From Craterostigma plantagineum (taxonomy: Eukaryota; Streptophyta; Magnoliopsida; Lamiales; Linderniaceae), in NCBI GenBank assembly GCA_027422505.1, contig JAPQWV010000002.1, positions 28,932,501-28,996,500 of the forward strand: a DNA stretch of 64,000 bases, in the 5' to 3' direction. Below the pieces are notes generated by a model, which saw only the letters and a list, made by a program, of their open reading frames with translations, did no database searches and was not told where the DNA came from. The translations under genes and the position numbers were made by a program. Positions 49,991 to 61,430 of the stretch are shown here, in pieces; position 1 is the stretch's first letter, and each line of letters begins with the position of its first letter.

Positions 49991-50295
49991 TCCCCCTATT
50001 TTGAACATGTGCTATAGTATACAAATAATATTTAATATATGATACAATAATTCAAATTTAAAGATTGTTTTTGAAGTACATAAAAGCAAAAATAATTTGT
50101 ATAAATAAAAATTGTAGGACTAAATTCTAGGATATAATACAGTACACGACAAACCATCGTAACTTCGAAAGACCCTTTTACGGCGTGTCGAAGAAACCTT
50201 AATGAAGAACTGTCGTCGTTTTTACACACAAACAAAACAGGTTCTTCTTAAACAACCTAAGTAAGTAGGGGTAAGAAAGAACACACATTTTCCAA

Positions 50296-51999
50296 CTAAG
50301 AAGCCCTCAAAGACGAAATCGCCTCCTCATAATCGAAGCTGCTCTCACAGTCCAAAAGCGCATTCTGCTGCTGCTCATACCTGCAGATATAGTTCAGCCC
50401 GACGAGCACCTCACAGATAACCGCCTCCGTCTTTTCCCTGTCAGCAAAGTACAGCGTCTCAATCAGAAGAACATCAGTCGTCGTCCTCTTCGAAGCCATC
50501 CGACTATTACTACTCTGCTCCAAGCTGTTCCTCTCGCCCAGCCACCTCATCGTGTTGTGGGCCATAGGCCCGAGCCACTCGACCGCCCGGTCAGCCTTCT
50601 CCCTCCAATCGTGGGCCAAATGGGCATCGTATATTGACACTTCCTTGGCGTATGGCTTCAGTTTTCTCTTCACCGTTTCCCTGATGCTGTCCGTGAGCAT
50701 ATGGTAGAGTTCGTCCCTCGCCTCGTAGCCTACGAGGTGAGGGTAGGATAGTAATTTCTCGAGGACGATGATGATGTTGGCGTAGTGTACGGCTAGGGCC
50801 GAGCCGCCGAGGGTCGTTGGAGGTGCGTAGGAGAGTAGATGGCTCTTGGGCCCGAAGGTGGGGCTGTCGACCGAACTGCCCTTTGGCTCGCGTGTGATTG
50901 CCCGAACAAAGTTGCTGCTCGAAATGGTTGAAAAGCCCGAAACTTGGCTGCTTTGATCGTCGTAAGAGGAATGATCGTCTTCGTCGTCTACCTTAGAGGC
51001 AGATTGGCTTAGGGTAAGGCATTCAGCGAATAGTCTAGCGGGATTGTTGCTGCATGCGATTTTGAAATCTTGGGGGCGAAAGGAGCCTTCTTTGTCCTTC
51101 TGCGATCCTAATTTAGGTCTGAAGCTCGAACTTCTGCTTCCGAATCCCTCTTTATTACCGCCGTTCTTGGCTGAAATGAACTTTCTCAAGGTGGGATGTT
51201 TTAAGCGATGCGAATCTCCACGAAATTGAGAAATCGAAGTAGTTTTCTCATCTCCAAAAACGATGCATATCCTTGCGTAGATCGTGCAGACAGTTCTTGC
51301 TAAGAGTTCGGCAGACTTATCATATGTCTGATTCCACAGAGAAATGTCTTGCAAGTGCTTCACGTCTTGTTTCTGCCATAGAAGCTTCTGCTCGAAAGCC
51401 TTCCTTGTCTCTTCGAGCTGGTTTTGCCTGAACTTCTTTGTAGCAGATTCCAACTCATTAGCAACCTCCATTTCTGCGTATAAAGCAGCTGTGGAGTTCG
51501 CATACCTCTCCATCTTCCTCACCATGCTCTCCATATCCTTCACAAGAAAACTCAGTTCCTTGATATCGATCGCCCCACAAACTACATCGGCGTAGACGTG
51601 TTTGAACCCTTGCAATGCAGGGATTGCTGATTTTTGCCCAAGCCTAGACACAACACAAGCAACCCTGTTCAAATCGTCCAGTTTTTCGATGAGGGCAAGC
51701 TCTAGAAGGTGCTGTTCGTCGTCGACAGATGCAAGGGCTTTGATCCCCTCGGAATTTCGGATCTCTTTCTTCAGTTTGAGGATCTCGGCGTCGGTCAGGG
51801 ATTTGTACAGATGAACAAGCTTGGACATGACATTGGCGACTTCAAAGGCAAGTATTCCTAAAGTCTGCTTCTTTTCTTGGACTAACAAGCCTTGCTTTTT
51901 ACCAGATGATGATTTAGCTGAATTCTCGAGATACAGCGCATGCTTTAAATTGCTACTCACCTGATTACCCATTTTTAACAGCCAAGGCTCAGCCACCAT
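50296..51999 (-). CDS. DUF3475/DUF668 protein (PSK SIMULATOR-related family)
   Basis: Plant-specific protein with DUF3475 near residues 50-105 (LGILAFEVANVMSKLVHLYK) and DUF668 in the C-terminal half (GGSALAVHYANIIIVLEKLL, YHMLTDSIRETVKRKLKPY). Related PSI proteins promote growth downstream of PSK signalling; the precise role of this branch is not known to me. The start is placed at MVAEPWLLKMGNQVSS (51999), because an acceptor (TTTTTTCAG|GCTTTG) lies just upstream and makes the longer open frame (to 52023) part of the leader. The nested MGNQVSS (51972) looks like an N-myristoylation start and could be an alternative. Single coding exon of 567 residues, intact. The middle region is Ser-rich and probably disordered. 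Confidence 0.9.
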   Translation of the reverse strand: MVAEPWLLKMGNQVSSNLKHALYLENSAKSSSGKKQGLLVQEKKQTLGILAFEVANVMSKLVHLYKSLTDAEILKLKKEIRNSEGIKALASVDDEQHLLELALIEKLDDLNRVACVVSRLGQKSAIPALQGFKHVYADVVCGAIDIKELSFLVKDMESMVRKMERYANSTAALYAEMEVANELESATKKFRQNQLEETRKAFEQKLLWQKQDVKHLQDISLWNQTYDKSAELLARTVCTIYARICIVFGDEKTTSISQFRGDSHRLKHPTLRKFISAKNGGNKEGFGSRSSSFRPKLGSQKDKEGSFRPQDFKIACSNNPARLFAECLTLSQSASKVDDEDDHSSYDDQSSQVSGFSTISSSNFVRAITREPKGSSVDSPTFGPKSHLLSYAPPTTLGGSALAVHYANIIIVLEKLLSYPHLVGYEARDELYHMLTDSIRETVKRKLKPYAKEVSIYDAHLAHDWREKADRAVEWLGPMAHNTMRWLGERNSLEQSSNSRMASKRTTTDVLLIETLYFADREKTEAVICEVLVGLNYICRYEQQQNALLDCESSFDYEEAISSLRAS

Positions 52000-52768
52000 T
52001 TCTGCTCCTTTCCTCGCCGGCAAAGCCTGAAAAAAGTGGAAGTTATACTTCAGATCAGACCACCTTCATTGTGGAATATAATCAAACACTTGGAGCTGCT
52101 GAGGTTTGTGTCTGCAGCCCAATAGCGTCAGCTTGTTAGCTGAAATGGAATATGTATAAAAAGGCGTCATCTCTCTAGCCAAGAAAAGTCTAAACAACAA
52201 TCCCAGAAACAAAAAAAAAATGCGCATGACTCTGCGAAAATCAAGTGCAGGGCATTGAGTTGAGTAGGCGTGAAAGCAGAGTTGAGCTTATCATGTGAAC
52301 AGCAATCGATTGTAGAGAAACATGCCTAAGGTGGGACTCTGGGAGAAAGAAAAAGAGGGGAAAGAAATGAGTGGATTTTCTGAATATATCTGCGCCTATG
52401 AAATGAGGGGAGATTATGTAGTAATGATTGTTCGGCCAAAAAGGGCAGGTTCGAAGATGGGCCTCCCTCAACATTCAAGTCTGCAACTTTTTTCAATCTG
52501 TTATGTTATTTTTCTTGTTCGAAATTTAATGATTTCGATTTATGGAATTAGCGAAAAAGATACTATTTTGAGATTTCTTTGATTTTGAGCTAAGTACAGG
52601 TCAAAACACAAGAAGAAACGCCGGGAACAAGATAGTTAAGATCAGGCTGAGATTGTAGGTGTGTGCATTAATGAACACATGGATATTTCGTGAGGAGAAA
52701 AAAAAATTTGAAAGACGAGCAACACAATAAAGAGATTGAAATCATATATATATATATATATAGAGAGA
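52000..52768. other. Leader intron and promoter of the DUF668 gene
   Basis: A 5' UTR intron probably ends near 52029. (TA)n and (GA)n runs sit at 52745-52770. No other gene seen. Confidence 0.4.
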
Positions 52769-53153
52769 GAGATTTGCTATGGCGCCCACCTACCGTGAGC
52801 AACCACCGTGAACACCATAAGCAAATCACTCAAGTGTTTGCGGTTTTTCGATTTCCAACGTCGTCAACACCTCCGTAGACCCTCTCATACTCATTGTTAA
52901 CCTAAATCGCCCTCTCCAACACGTTTATTTTTAAGACAATTCATTATTTATTATCCACATGTGGACAACGTACCGAAGTGATGATTTTCTTAGAAATTAC
53001 CGTGTTGGAGAGGGCGATTTAGGTTAACAATGGATATGAGAGGGTCTACGGAGGTGGCGACGTTGGGAATCGAAAAAACGCAAAACAATGGAGAGATTTG
53101 CTTATGGTGCTCATGGTGGTTGCTCACGGTAGGTGGGCACCATAGCAAATCTC
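52769..53153. mobile_element. Long-hairpin MITE
   Basis: Two arms of about 150 bp are near-perfect inverted repeats: 52769-52925 (GAGATTTGCTATGG..GCCCACCTACCGTGAGCAACC) and 53000-53153. Shared inner blocks are AGGGCGATTTAGGTTAACAA (right arm) and its complement in the left arm, and GAGAGGGTCTACGGAGG with its complement. A ~75-bp loop separates them. Target duplications are obscured by flanking TA runs. No coding capacity. The length and symmetry would allow a stable RNA hairpin if transcribed. Confidence 0.88.
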
Positions 53154-54767
53154 CATATTATATATGTATATAACTACGCGTAACGAAATAATAATATTCA
53201 AATAATACAACACACCACACAGTGTTAGGAGGAGGAAAGAAATGAAGGGTATTTTCCTTCTCAATTTGGCCTTGGTATCAACTTTGCAAAGTGAGCTACT
53301 AGGAGGGGGTTTCTTAATCGAATTTTTGTGAGAGAACATTGTGAAATAATCAAAATTTACTACGAATGTTGGGGTTGGTGAGTTTGTGTCATAAAAAGAC
53401 AATAATATGCCTGACACATTCGTATGAACTGATCCAAATACAAGTAGTAAAATGACCAATGGGAGTTAGTATTGCTGCAAAACCACACCATCACAGATGA
53501 ATTATGATATATTAGGTGAATGGTTTATAATTTACTATAGTTTAAGTTGAGTTTGTTATAGAGCTGGTGAATTGCAAGTTTTTTAAGTACTGTGGATCAA
53601 AAAACATAGCTACTTCCGTTCTTAATGTTGACCGTTCAATGCTAAATTAAATATTTGAATTGACTTGGGTCAAGTTGAGCAGTGTTCAGTTAATTCGTGC
53701 TTGCTATATTTAATATCTATGATTAAGACATGCATGCTTAGTTATTGTTAGTAATAAATCTTCTTGGTCCCATACCAGCTTTAACTTTAGGCAAGGTTGT
53801 TTCTTCAAGAAGGATTAGTTAAAGAAACTTTATGTGAATATCATAATTGTATTTTATATACTGATCAACATTAATATTAGCCTTCGATATGTAGTCTATA
53901 TGAAAGAAGTCTTATCTGGTATCTTTTGTTTCTTTGGACATGTTTTGTGTGTTCATGAGTCATTTATTGTCACTATTGTCAAAACTCGAATATGCATACA
54001 TGTAATGTAAATTAGCTACACTTACAAAATGATCTATATTTCATTGCAATTATTACCATTTGATCCAAAAACTTGAGGACCTATATCACCACTTTTTTTT
54101 TTTGGTGGAATATATGACCACTTTTAGCATCCTTATTTACGCATAACTCTTACCATTTACCAGATGTTGCACTTTCTGTCAGCAAAGTGTAAAACAGAAT
54201 AAAGATCACATTTTTTTTTTCTAAATCAACAAATGGAAGCATTGAAAAAAAGAAAAGCTTAATTATTAGAATCATAATTGATAATTGTAATTATCTACAA
54301 AGTTTGGCAAAAGGATGGTAGCACGTTCTTTAAGGAGTTCCCTTTATTGAGGTAATCCTCACACGATCACACACACACCCTTCTTTGTTACATAATTGTA
54401 AGAATTTAAAAGATAAAGTAAAAAAGAGAAAAGATGCGAGCACAAAAGAAAAAAGAAAGAGAAAAAATAAATTGAGAAGGTAAGCAAAGCATTCATGGTG
54501 GAAAAGGTTCCAGAAGAATATAATAAAAAAAGATAACTAAAATGTATAAACATAATTGGGCTTTCTAATGTTTATTGGGTCCAACGAACAAAGCCCAGTA
54601 TCACAAAAAAGAGGCCCAAAACGGAAAATAAAATAAAATAAAAAATATCTACTGCGTTCCGTTTCATCCATTGAAATCACAATTCACAACTCGCTGCACA
54701 GTTACAGACAAAGGGCCTGAACGGCATCGTTTCGCGGTGAAAGGCCGCCGTTAACTGCTGCCATTTT
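53154..54767. other. Intergenic region; no recognised gene
   Basis: Mostly AT-rich. A 111-residue open frame at 53124-53459 (minus) overlaps the MITE and is not supported. Poly-T/A runs are frequent. Confidence 0.4.
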
Positions 54768-55022
54768 TTAAGACGGCGGGTTTAAATTCCGATTTCGACT
54801 CTTCAGAACGGCTCTTGATCTCGGCCGTCGGATCATCTTCGGCGACTGAATCGACGGCGACAGTAGCGGAATCGCGGCGCTCCATTCTTTCACGCCTCGG
54901 CTGACCACCACCAGCGCCGCCGGCGCTATCCTCCGCAATCGGCTCGGCTCTCGACGAGGCCCGATGGCTGAGTTCGTGTTTATGAAGTCATCCATGCGTA
55001 CTATATAATTTGAAGAAAACAA
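54768..55022 (-). CDS. Hypothetical short protein in a GC-rich island (frame uncertain)
   Basis: A GC-rich block stands out against AT-rich surroundings and begins with ATG at 54988-54990 on the minus strand (MDDFINTNSAIGPRREPSRL). The frame is open to 54768. A second frame in the same block is also open and acidic (MERRDSATVAVDSVAEDD...) and ends nearby at about 54756. I cannot assign either to a family. Composition suggests real coding sequence, but which frame is translated, or whether it is an exon of a longer gene, is unclear. Confidence 0.3.
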   Translation of the reverse strand: MFSSNYIVRMDDFINTNSAIGPRREPSRLRRIAPAALVVVSRGVKEWSAAIPLLSPSIQSPKMIRRPRSRAVLKSRNRNLNPPS

Positions 55023-56411
55023 TTAATGTCTGAGGAAAATGGAAAATAGAACTTTTGGCGAGCAATTGAAGGTTTTGAGATTGTACTAATATATAGAGAT
55101 CGGCGCCTGTGTGTACGCCCGTCGATGATAACTAATATTGGTCTTAGTCAAAGGTTGTCGTCGTAGAGTAAATCTGACTCCTCGCCGAGGCATTTTGATC
55201 AAGGGATCTTTTCATTTCAATGTCTGGTCGAAAATATCGCTTAAGTTAAGATTAATGCATTGTGTGGAAAAAATTTACTTTTAATATATGTTTTCATCAT
55301 TACCACTTCATTGTTCTAAAATAACACAAAACGGTCGGTGATACAGTTCATATACATTTTATAACACTTAAGTTTAGGTCCTTATCTAAGTTTTATAAAA
55401 ATTTTAGTTATTTAAACAATAATGTTTAGGGTCTGAAACCTATTATAAAATTTTAAAGGACATGAATTCAAATTAACCCTTTAATCAAACATACATTACT
55501 ATTTGATTTTAAAACTAATTTCTCTGTCCTAATGATCAGAAGGATGTTATACTGTCACTTATAGCTCTTTCCTCTATGAGGAAAAAAAATTGTAGAAAGG
55601 ACGACAGAGATTTAAATATTATCTATATGCTTTGCATGCATGGATGCATTTCGATTGGTAAACGAATATTCCAAGGTTTAACGACACCCCATAACAATAG
55701 GTCAAAATTGAGGACTTGGCACGTTAGACAAACATGCATGTAGATAGAATCAAACTAGGTCGTCGTCGTTGTTCTAAGGCGTTTGACTAGCTATTAAGGT
55801 TCTTCTTTCTGTACAGTAAAATCCTCAACTTCGACTAAATCTTCTAAAAGCTAATTCCCCAATCTACACTTGTAGGTAAAGATCGAGTTTTTACGACAAA
55901 TAATAATATCGCCGAGAAGTGGGAATTATGTCCTAGCCGTTTTGGTTGGGGTTGATGAACCTACCCATTACCCATGTTTTGCCGACGGTGTGAGTTATTG
56001 TCGAATTTTCAGAAACATATCTGTCCTTTCAAGAATTGCCATGCCACGTCATAGCCGGCAGATTGTTGTGGTTAGTTGTATTGTACGTGTCCCTTTCCTT
56101 TCAAAACAAGTAGATATATTTTTGTTTGATACTGCGAAAAGTTCTATAATGGGATTTGATTGAAGGATTACGTGTAGTTTAGAAAGCCCATGAATCTTAT
56201 TATGAAAACAGTGTAACTAGGCCCATTTCATTAAGCCATATATCGTGTAGCCAATTTAAAATTTCTTATGCAAAAAGTATAAAGAAAAAAGAAGAGTTTT
56301 CTTCCCCACCTAAATATACGCGAGCGGAGCAGTGTAGTAGTCCACCAGTCAGTCCTTATTGTTCTTCCCCAGTCGTCTAATTTGTTTTTTTTTTTTATTT
56401 CTGCAAAATCA
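55023..56411. other. Intergenic region; HR-like gene promoter at the right
   Basis: No gene seen. The last ~100 bases form the probable leader of the plus-strand gene. Confidence 0.4.
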
Positions 56412-57735
56412 ATGGCGTTCATCTCTTTCTTGGGCAGACTGCTCTTTGTGTCCGTCTTCATTCTGTCTGCCTACCAAGAGTAAGTTTTTTTTTTTAATTT
56501 TATTTCCCTCTTACTTAGATCTCTGCTGATCAGTTCTATCTATATCATCATTGGTCTGCTTTGTTCCTTCAGGCGCAATGTGTTTTTTACTTCAGTTAGC
56601 TGAAACGATTAGTTTTCTGTTCGATTTTGAGGCCCTTTAATTTTCTGTGTGAGGAATATGAGAATGCCATTTCTAGATTTTTCAGGGCGTATGTTGGCTG
56701 ATTCTTGGAAAAGGCTGAAAAAAATAAAAATTGGATCTTGGCAGCTTAATATAGTTTAATCCATTGCTAATGTTTCGCTTCGGAACCTCCCGTTTTAGGT
56801 TATCGTTTTCGGGGGGATTCTAGATTGAACTGATAAGGAGAAGTTTCGTCAATTCTGATCTGTACATTCCATCAATGCTTATCGATTCATATGATTAGGC
56901 TATTAGTGTTCTTACCAATACCAAGTTAGTTACTATGGTTGTAATGATCTAAGCTTCGTTTGGTTGGGAAGATCTAACTGCAGTTTGTTGCTGATCTCTT
57001 TCTTGAAACTATGTATGAGTCCTGATTGTTCTTACGACGAGACAAACAGGTTCAGTGAATTTGGAGTCGACGGTGGATCAGCTGCAAAGCGATTGAATCC
57101 CAAGTTTAATGTTTTCTCGAACCATTTCATGGCCCAAACTGGGCTTCAAATACCATCCGTAGAAGTAAGGACTGTTTCCTCTCTATCCTTAACACTACGA
57201 AAGATCCTTAATCTTATCAACTTTGGCGTTTATATTGTTCTTTCTGAATGAATGCTCTCAGATGAAACACTTGGTAATGGCTACTATGGTCATGAAAGGC
57301 CTCGGAAGCATCTTCTTTATTTTCGGCAACACTTTGGGTGCATTAATCTTAGTAAGAAGTTCTTACGGTATCTGTTCGCTAGACAAGACCATTCACTGAG
57401 TTTATCATCATAACATAACAGATCTTACATCAAGCAATTGTCACGCCAATATTGTTCGATTTCTACAACTACGACGCTGGCAAGAAAGAGTTTGCTAGCC
57501 TCTTTGCCAAGTTCTCGCAGGTACTCGTTTTTTTTTGGGGTGCAAAAAGATAACTTCTTTTCATTAGTTTCGAGATATTTGAGTCACTTCTTTGTTAAAT
57601 TACGTTGCTTCAGTTCCATTATATTTTTGGCAGAACTTGGCTTTGCTTGGAGCTCTGCTCTTCTTCGTTGGCATGAAGAATTCAATTCCAAGGAGATCGT
57701 CGAGGAGGAAAATGCCTAAAGCGAAAACCAACTAA
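56412..57735 (+). CDS. HR-like lesion-inducing protein-related membrane protein
   Basis: Small multi-pass membrane protein of the plant HR-like lesion-inducer family (SURF4-like fold; members were named for lesion formation when over-expressed). Exons: 56412-56479, 57050-57164, 57262-57351, 57422-57520 and 57634-57735, in phase. Motifs: MAFISFLGRLLFVSVFILSA (first membrane segment), EFGVDGGSAAKRLNPKFNVF, MKHLVMATMVMKGLGSIFFI, ILHQAIVTPILFDFYNYDA and NLALLGALLFFVGMKNSIPR, ending in a basic tail (RRSSRRKMPKAKTN) that could be an ER-retention signal. Four membrane segments expected. Length ~157 residues matches the family; frame intact. Confidence 0.93.
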
Positions 57736-58420
57736 GAAAACTTTGGATCTTCGGTTTAATTTGCTCTGTTATGTCCCGCCGGAATCAGGTTTTGGATCCC
57801 TTTTGAGAAGAAGAACGCTTCGTTTTTCTATTTATGTTTACATATTGGGAATCATAATTTAGCTGAATATTTTTTTTTTTGAAAAATAGAAACTATGATC
57901 AACTTCTGGAAAACCCATTCGTGATAATTTAGTGTTATGTCCCATAATTATTTTATGTAGAAGTTTCTAAAATTGGTTAATCTATAAAATCCAAGATAAG
58001 ATAAGTTATAGGAGATTAGACAAGCAAAGCCACGTCCCAAATCTGATTGTGCACTTGTATATTGCACATGGCTGTTATTCAGATGTTCATTTTTTTACGT
58101 AACCTTAGCTATCATCATTTTGGAATTCTTTTATATTTTGTTCTTACAAACCAATTATGTGGTTTCCAAGCATTATTAGTTGACATAAACTGGAGACCAA
58201 TCTTTCTTCATCCAGAAAAAAAAAAAAAAAAAAACTTAATTGGAGGAAAAAGACTTGATTTTCCGTGGCCTGTCGTTTAGATCATAAATGAAATCAAGTG
58301 GATAACATGTGTGGTTATTATGTCCGAAATTGGCCATTCCCATTACCACATACACGTATGAATCGTATCTTAATTTTCCATTAACGTACGTACGTGAGAG
58401 TTCCATTGCTCTTCTGTTAG
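57736..58420. other. 3' flank; intergenic
   Basis: Poly-T and poly-A runs (57871, 58216). No gene seen. Confidence 0.4.
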
Positions 58421-58428
58421 TATATAAA
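58421..58428 (+). promoter_or_regulatory. TATA box of the small peptide gene
   Basis: TATATAAA lies 83 bp upstream of the ATG at 58511, a typical plant spacing with an A/C-rich leader in between. Confidence 0.6.
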
Positions 58429-58510
58429 CATGGGCTCGCCTAGCTATGCCCCTTCACAAACAATATTAGTGTAAGAATTACATACACTAAATACTACATA
58501 ATATATTGTA

Positions 58511-58714
58511 ATGAAGTTACTCATTAGAAGTTCGATCGCCTTTGTAGTCTTGATATTATGGAAAATGTTCTGTTTCTTCCTTGGAGTTGTGGCAAAGCCA
58601 TTGAAGAGGACGTGGGGTGAGCTTCAGCTGCTCGTCATGAAGCACGAAATGGATGGAATCAATCCCAATTATGTTATTTCCGATCGAATCTATCAATCGT
58701 ATAAAAATTTCTGA
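58511..58714 (+). CDS. Small signal-peptide or membrane-anchored protein, 67 residues, unrecognised
   Basis: The ORF starts MKLLIRSSIAFVVLILWKMF, a hydrophobic segment of about 25 residues after a basic start, consistent with a signal peptide or single membrane anchor. The remainder is short and charged (KPLKRTWGELQLLVMKHEMD) and ends with NPNYVISDRIYQSYKNF. A TATA box stands at the expected distance. No CLE, IDA, PSK, RALF or cysteine-rich peptide motif was recognised. It may be a precursor of a small secreted peptide; this is an inference from size, signal segment and promoter only. Confidence 0.55.
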   Translation: MKLLIRSSIAFVVLILWKMFCFFLGVVAKPLKRTWGELQLLVMKHEMDGINPNYVISDRIYQSYKNF

Positions 58715-59550
58715 TCGATGGTAAGCGTTGTAATATTTGTAAAAACATCACAAAGGATTTAAAATCTTGTGTTTACGATTATATGTATGGAATGATATTG
58801 GGTTTTCTACGTTGTTTATCTTTTTTACATCTTTTTTTCTTTCGCATGATGGAAATATAGTATAGTTTCTTCAAGAGCCCTTTGTTGAACCAAGAAAAAT
58901 ATGATATATATTAAATAGTCCATCTTCATGCGAATTCCTAGTAAAAGAAAGATACAGTTGTTACCGTTTTTCCAGCCATTACATGTTATGGAAGTGAAAA
59001 ATGGATACATGCTGACTTCAAGATGATAAGGAAATGAATCAGATTCTTATTCTTACATGAATCATTCGAACCAACAATAACTCGATAAGCATATGAGTGT
59101 TATTTTTTTTTCTTTCGCTACGAATAAGCTTACATGTTACGAAGGTGTTGCTCGAAGCCTGGGAACACGTCGATATGAATCACATCAGCAAGAAAAAGAG
59201 AAGTTCTCAGTAAAAAAAATGCAAGAGAATAACTATTAGGTGACTCATTATAGAATCAGAACAAATATAACATGCGTCGAGCATATTCAGACATTTTTAC
59301 AAGAAATGAAACAGAAATCAGATAAGAAAACCAACCAATTCCCAAAATGGCCATTGCATGGAAAAAATCGATCCTTGTACTAATATATCTCTTCTCAAGT
59401 TGCGGGACTTTGCATAGGGCATATGATCCAATTAGAACAAGATGCGAGCGAATAGAATCGATCAGTCGTCATATATCCTTCTTTCTTGCTGATAAAAGGG
59501 CAGCAGCAGTTCAACAAGTTCAGTAACAAGGGAAAAAAATATACGTAAAG
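58715..59550. other. Intergenic region; WAT1-like promoter at the right
   Basis: No gene seen. Confidence 0.4.
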
Positions 59551-61139
59551 ATGAGGAGGGTTAATGAAGCTTCGCACATTTACCGTCGTTTCAAACCTCA
59601 CAGTCTCATGGTTCTATCGCAGATCGCATTTACTTTCTTGTATATCATCACAGAAGCTTCTTTCAATCACGGCATGGACGCTTTCGTCTACGTCACTTAT
59701 CGACATATCGTAGCTGGCCTCGCAATATTACCCTTTGCATATTTCATTGAAAGGTAAAAAATCAAAACACTTGAAGCTAATACTATTATTGTAGATCAAA
59801 GCTTGATCATTCAGACACCTACAAATTTGCAGAAAAGTTCGTCCTAAGCTAACATGGGCACTGTTTCTAGAGATTTTTCTTCTCTCCCTTCTCGGGTAAA
59901 GTAATCAAAAACATGAATAATAGTTCTCTTCTTGTAAGTTTAACCGTTAAACAGAACATTTTTGCAGGGTGAGTTTAACCTTAAACATGTTCTTCGCAAG
60001 CTTGAAATACACATCTCCAACTCTCCTAGCATGCATGGTTAATACTATAGCTTCCTTGACGTTTATCCTAGCCGTTATACTAAGGTACGTACTTATGCCA
60101 AGAAAAAAAGACCCAAAGGCGTTTCAAAAAGATTTATGCAAGAAATGAAAATGGCAGAATCGAGGTCGTAAACATCCGAAAACCTCGAGGGATTGCCAAA
60201 GTATTAGGAACCTGCGTCTCCTTGATTGGTGTAATGCTGATGACACTGTACAAAGGACAATCTATGAAGAACACGGACCATGGGCTCGTGAGTATAAAGG
60301 GCGGCAGCTCATCGAATGTCCACGAAAATTGGCTGAAGGGCTCACTTCTTACCATTGCCAGCTGCATTACATGGTCCTTATGGTACATCATGCAGGTCTA
60401 TAATCAGACAATCCCTTACCTACACATGAACAATCATTAAAAAACGATCGAAATTAGGCAATCATATAATATTGCAGGCGTATACTCTGAAAAGATATCC
60501 AGCTCAGCTTTCGCTTACCACGTGGATGAACTTCGTCGGGGCAGCACAGTCAGCTGTTTTCACCGCCTTCGTACGACAAGATAAAGCTGCGTGGACAATA
60601 GGCCTCGACGTTGACCTTTGGTCGGTCTTGTATGGCGTAAGTATCAAACAAATAGAATTTAAGTAAGTGCCATAATAATACAGGAAAAAAAAAGTAAGCT
60701 TTTACAGCACATCTTACCTTGTAATGAAAAACAGGGAGCAGTAATCTCTGGCGTAGTAACCTACGTCGTGCTGTGGTGCACAGAAGCAAAGGGGCCGGTA
60801 TTCGTGACTATGTTCAATCCTCTTTCGACGGTGCTAGTGGCGATCTCATCATATATCATTCTCGGGGAGAAATTATTTGTCGGGAGGTAAACTGCTGCTG
60901 TAAACATATATATGGGCACTTACCCCTTTATTCTTTCGCTCACATCGAAGCAGCTTACGTGTTATGATTACGACACTTGCAGCATACTAGGTGGTGCTGT
61001 AGTAATTGTGGGACTGTACTTACTCTTATGGGGAAAAGAACACGACGAAGCTGCACGGATGATTCGGGAAGATGGTGAAGAGCCAAAGGCAGAGGTTTTA
61101 CTAACTTCAGATGAACATAACACGAAAGGAAATCCTTAA
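59551..61139 (+). CDS. WAT1-related (nodulin MtN21/EamA) transporter
   Basis: Ten-helix EamA-type transporter of the UMAMIT/WAT1-related group, which moves amino acids or auxin across plasma or vacuolar membranes; substrate cannot be told from sequence. Exons: 59551-59753, 59833-59895, 59968-60084, 60158-60395, 60478-60636, 60735-60886 and 60983-61139, in phase. Motifs: LSQIAFTFLYIITEASFNHG, FVYVTYRHIVAGLAILPFAY, FFASLKYTSPTLLACMVNTI, SCITWSLWYIMQAYTLKRYP, LWCTEAKGPVFVTMFNPLST and SILGGAVVIVGLYLLLWGK. The C-terminus is cytosolic and acidic. Two EamA repeats are present. Frame intact; length ~360 residues is normal. Confidence 0.94.
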
Positions 61140-61430
61140 TCAATCATTCTGAAGCATACCATAGAAGAACGAACAGAAGCATTTTGATCTGCTGTAACTT
61201 GCAACAATAGAAGAAATTTGACATGGGACTTGTAAAAGGGAACCTTTAACTTGAAAATCAAAACATTTTCTACACTTTATCGATTATTCCAAAAATATGC
61301 AATGGTTCAAGATCGTGGATTAGCTAGCAACTAATTCAAGATCCAAAAAGCTTAGGATTCATATTTACAAGCATGTCACACTATCAACTCTCTACAATAA
61401 CAATAGCTTAAGCGACAAGATTGCAAAGAC
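61140..61430. other. Convergent 3' flanks of the WAT1-like and bHLH genes
   Basis: No further feature. Confidence 0.4.

Noticed and set aside
53124..53459. 111-residue minus-strand frame with a hydrophobic start
   Set aside because: Its end lies in the MITE arm, no known peptide motif was seen, and no promoter signal is evident.
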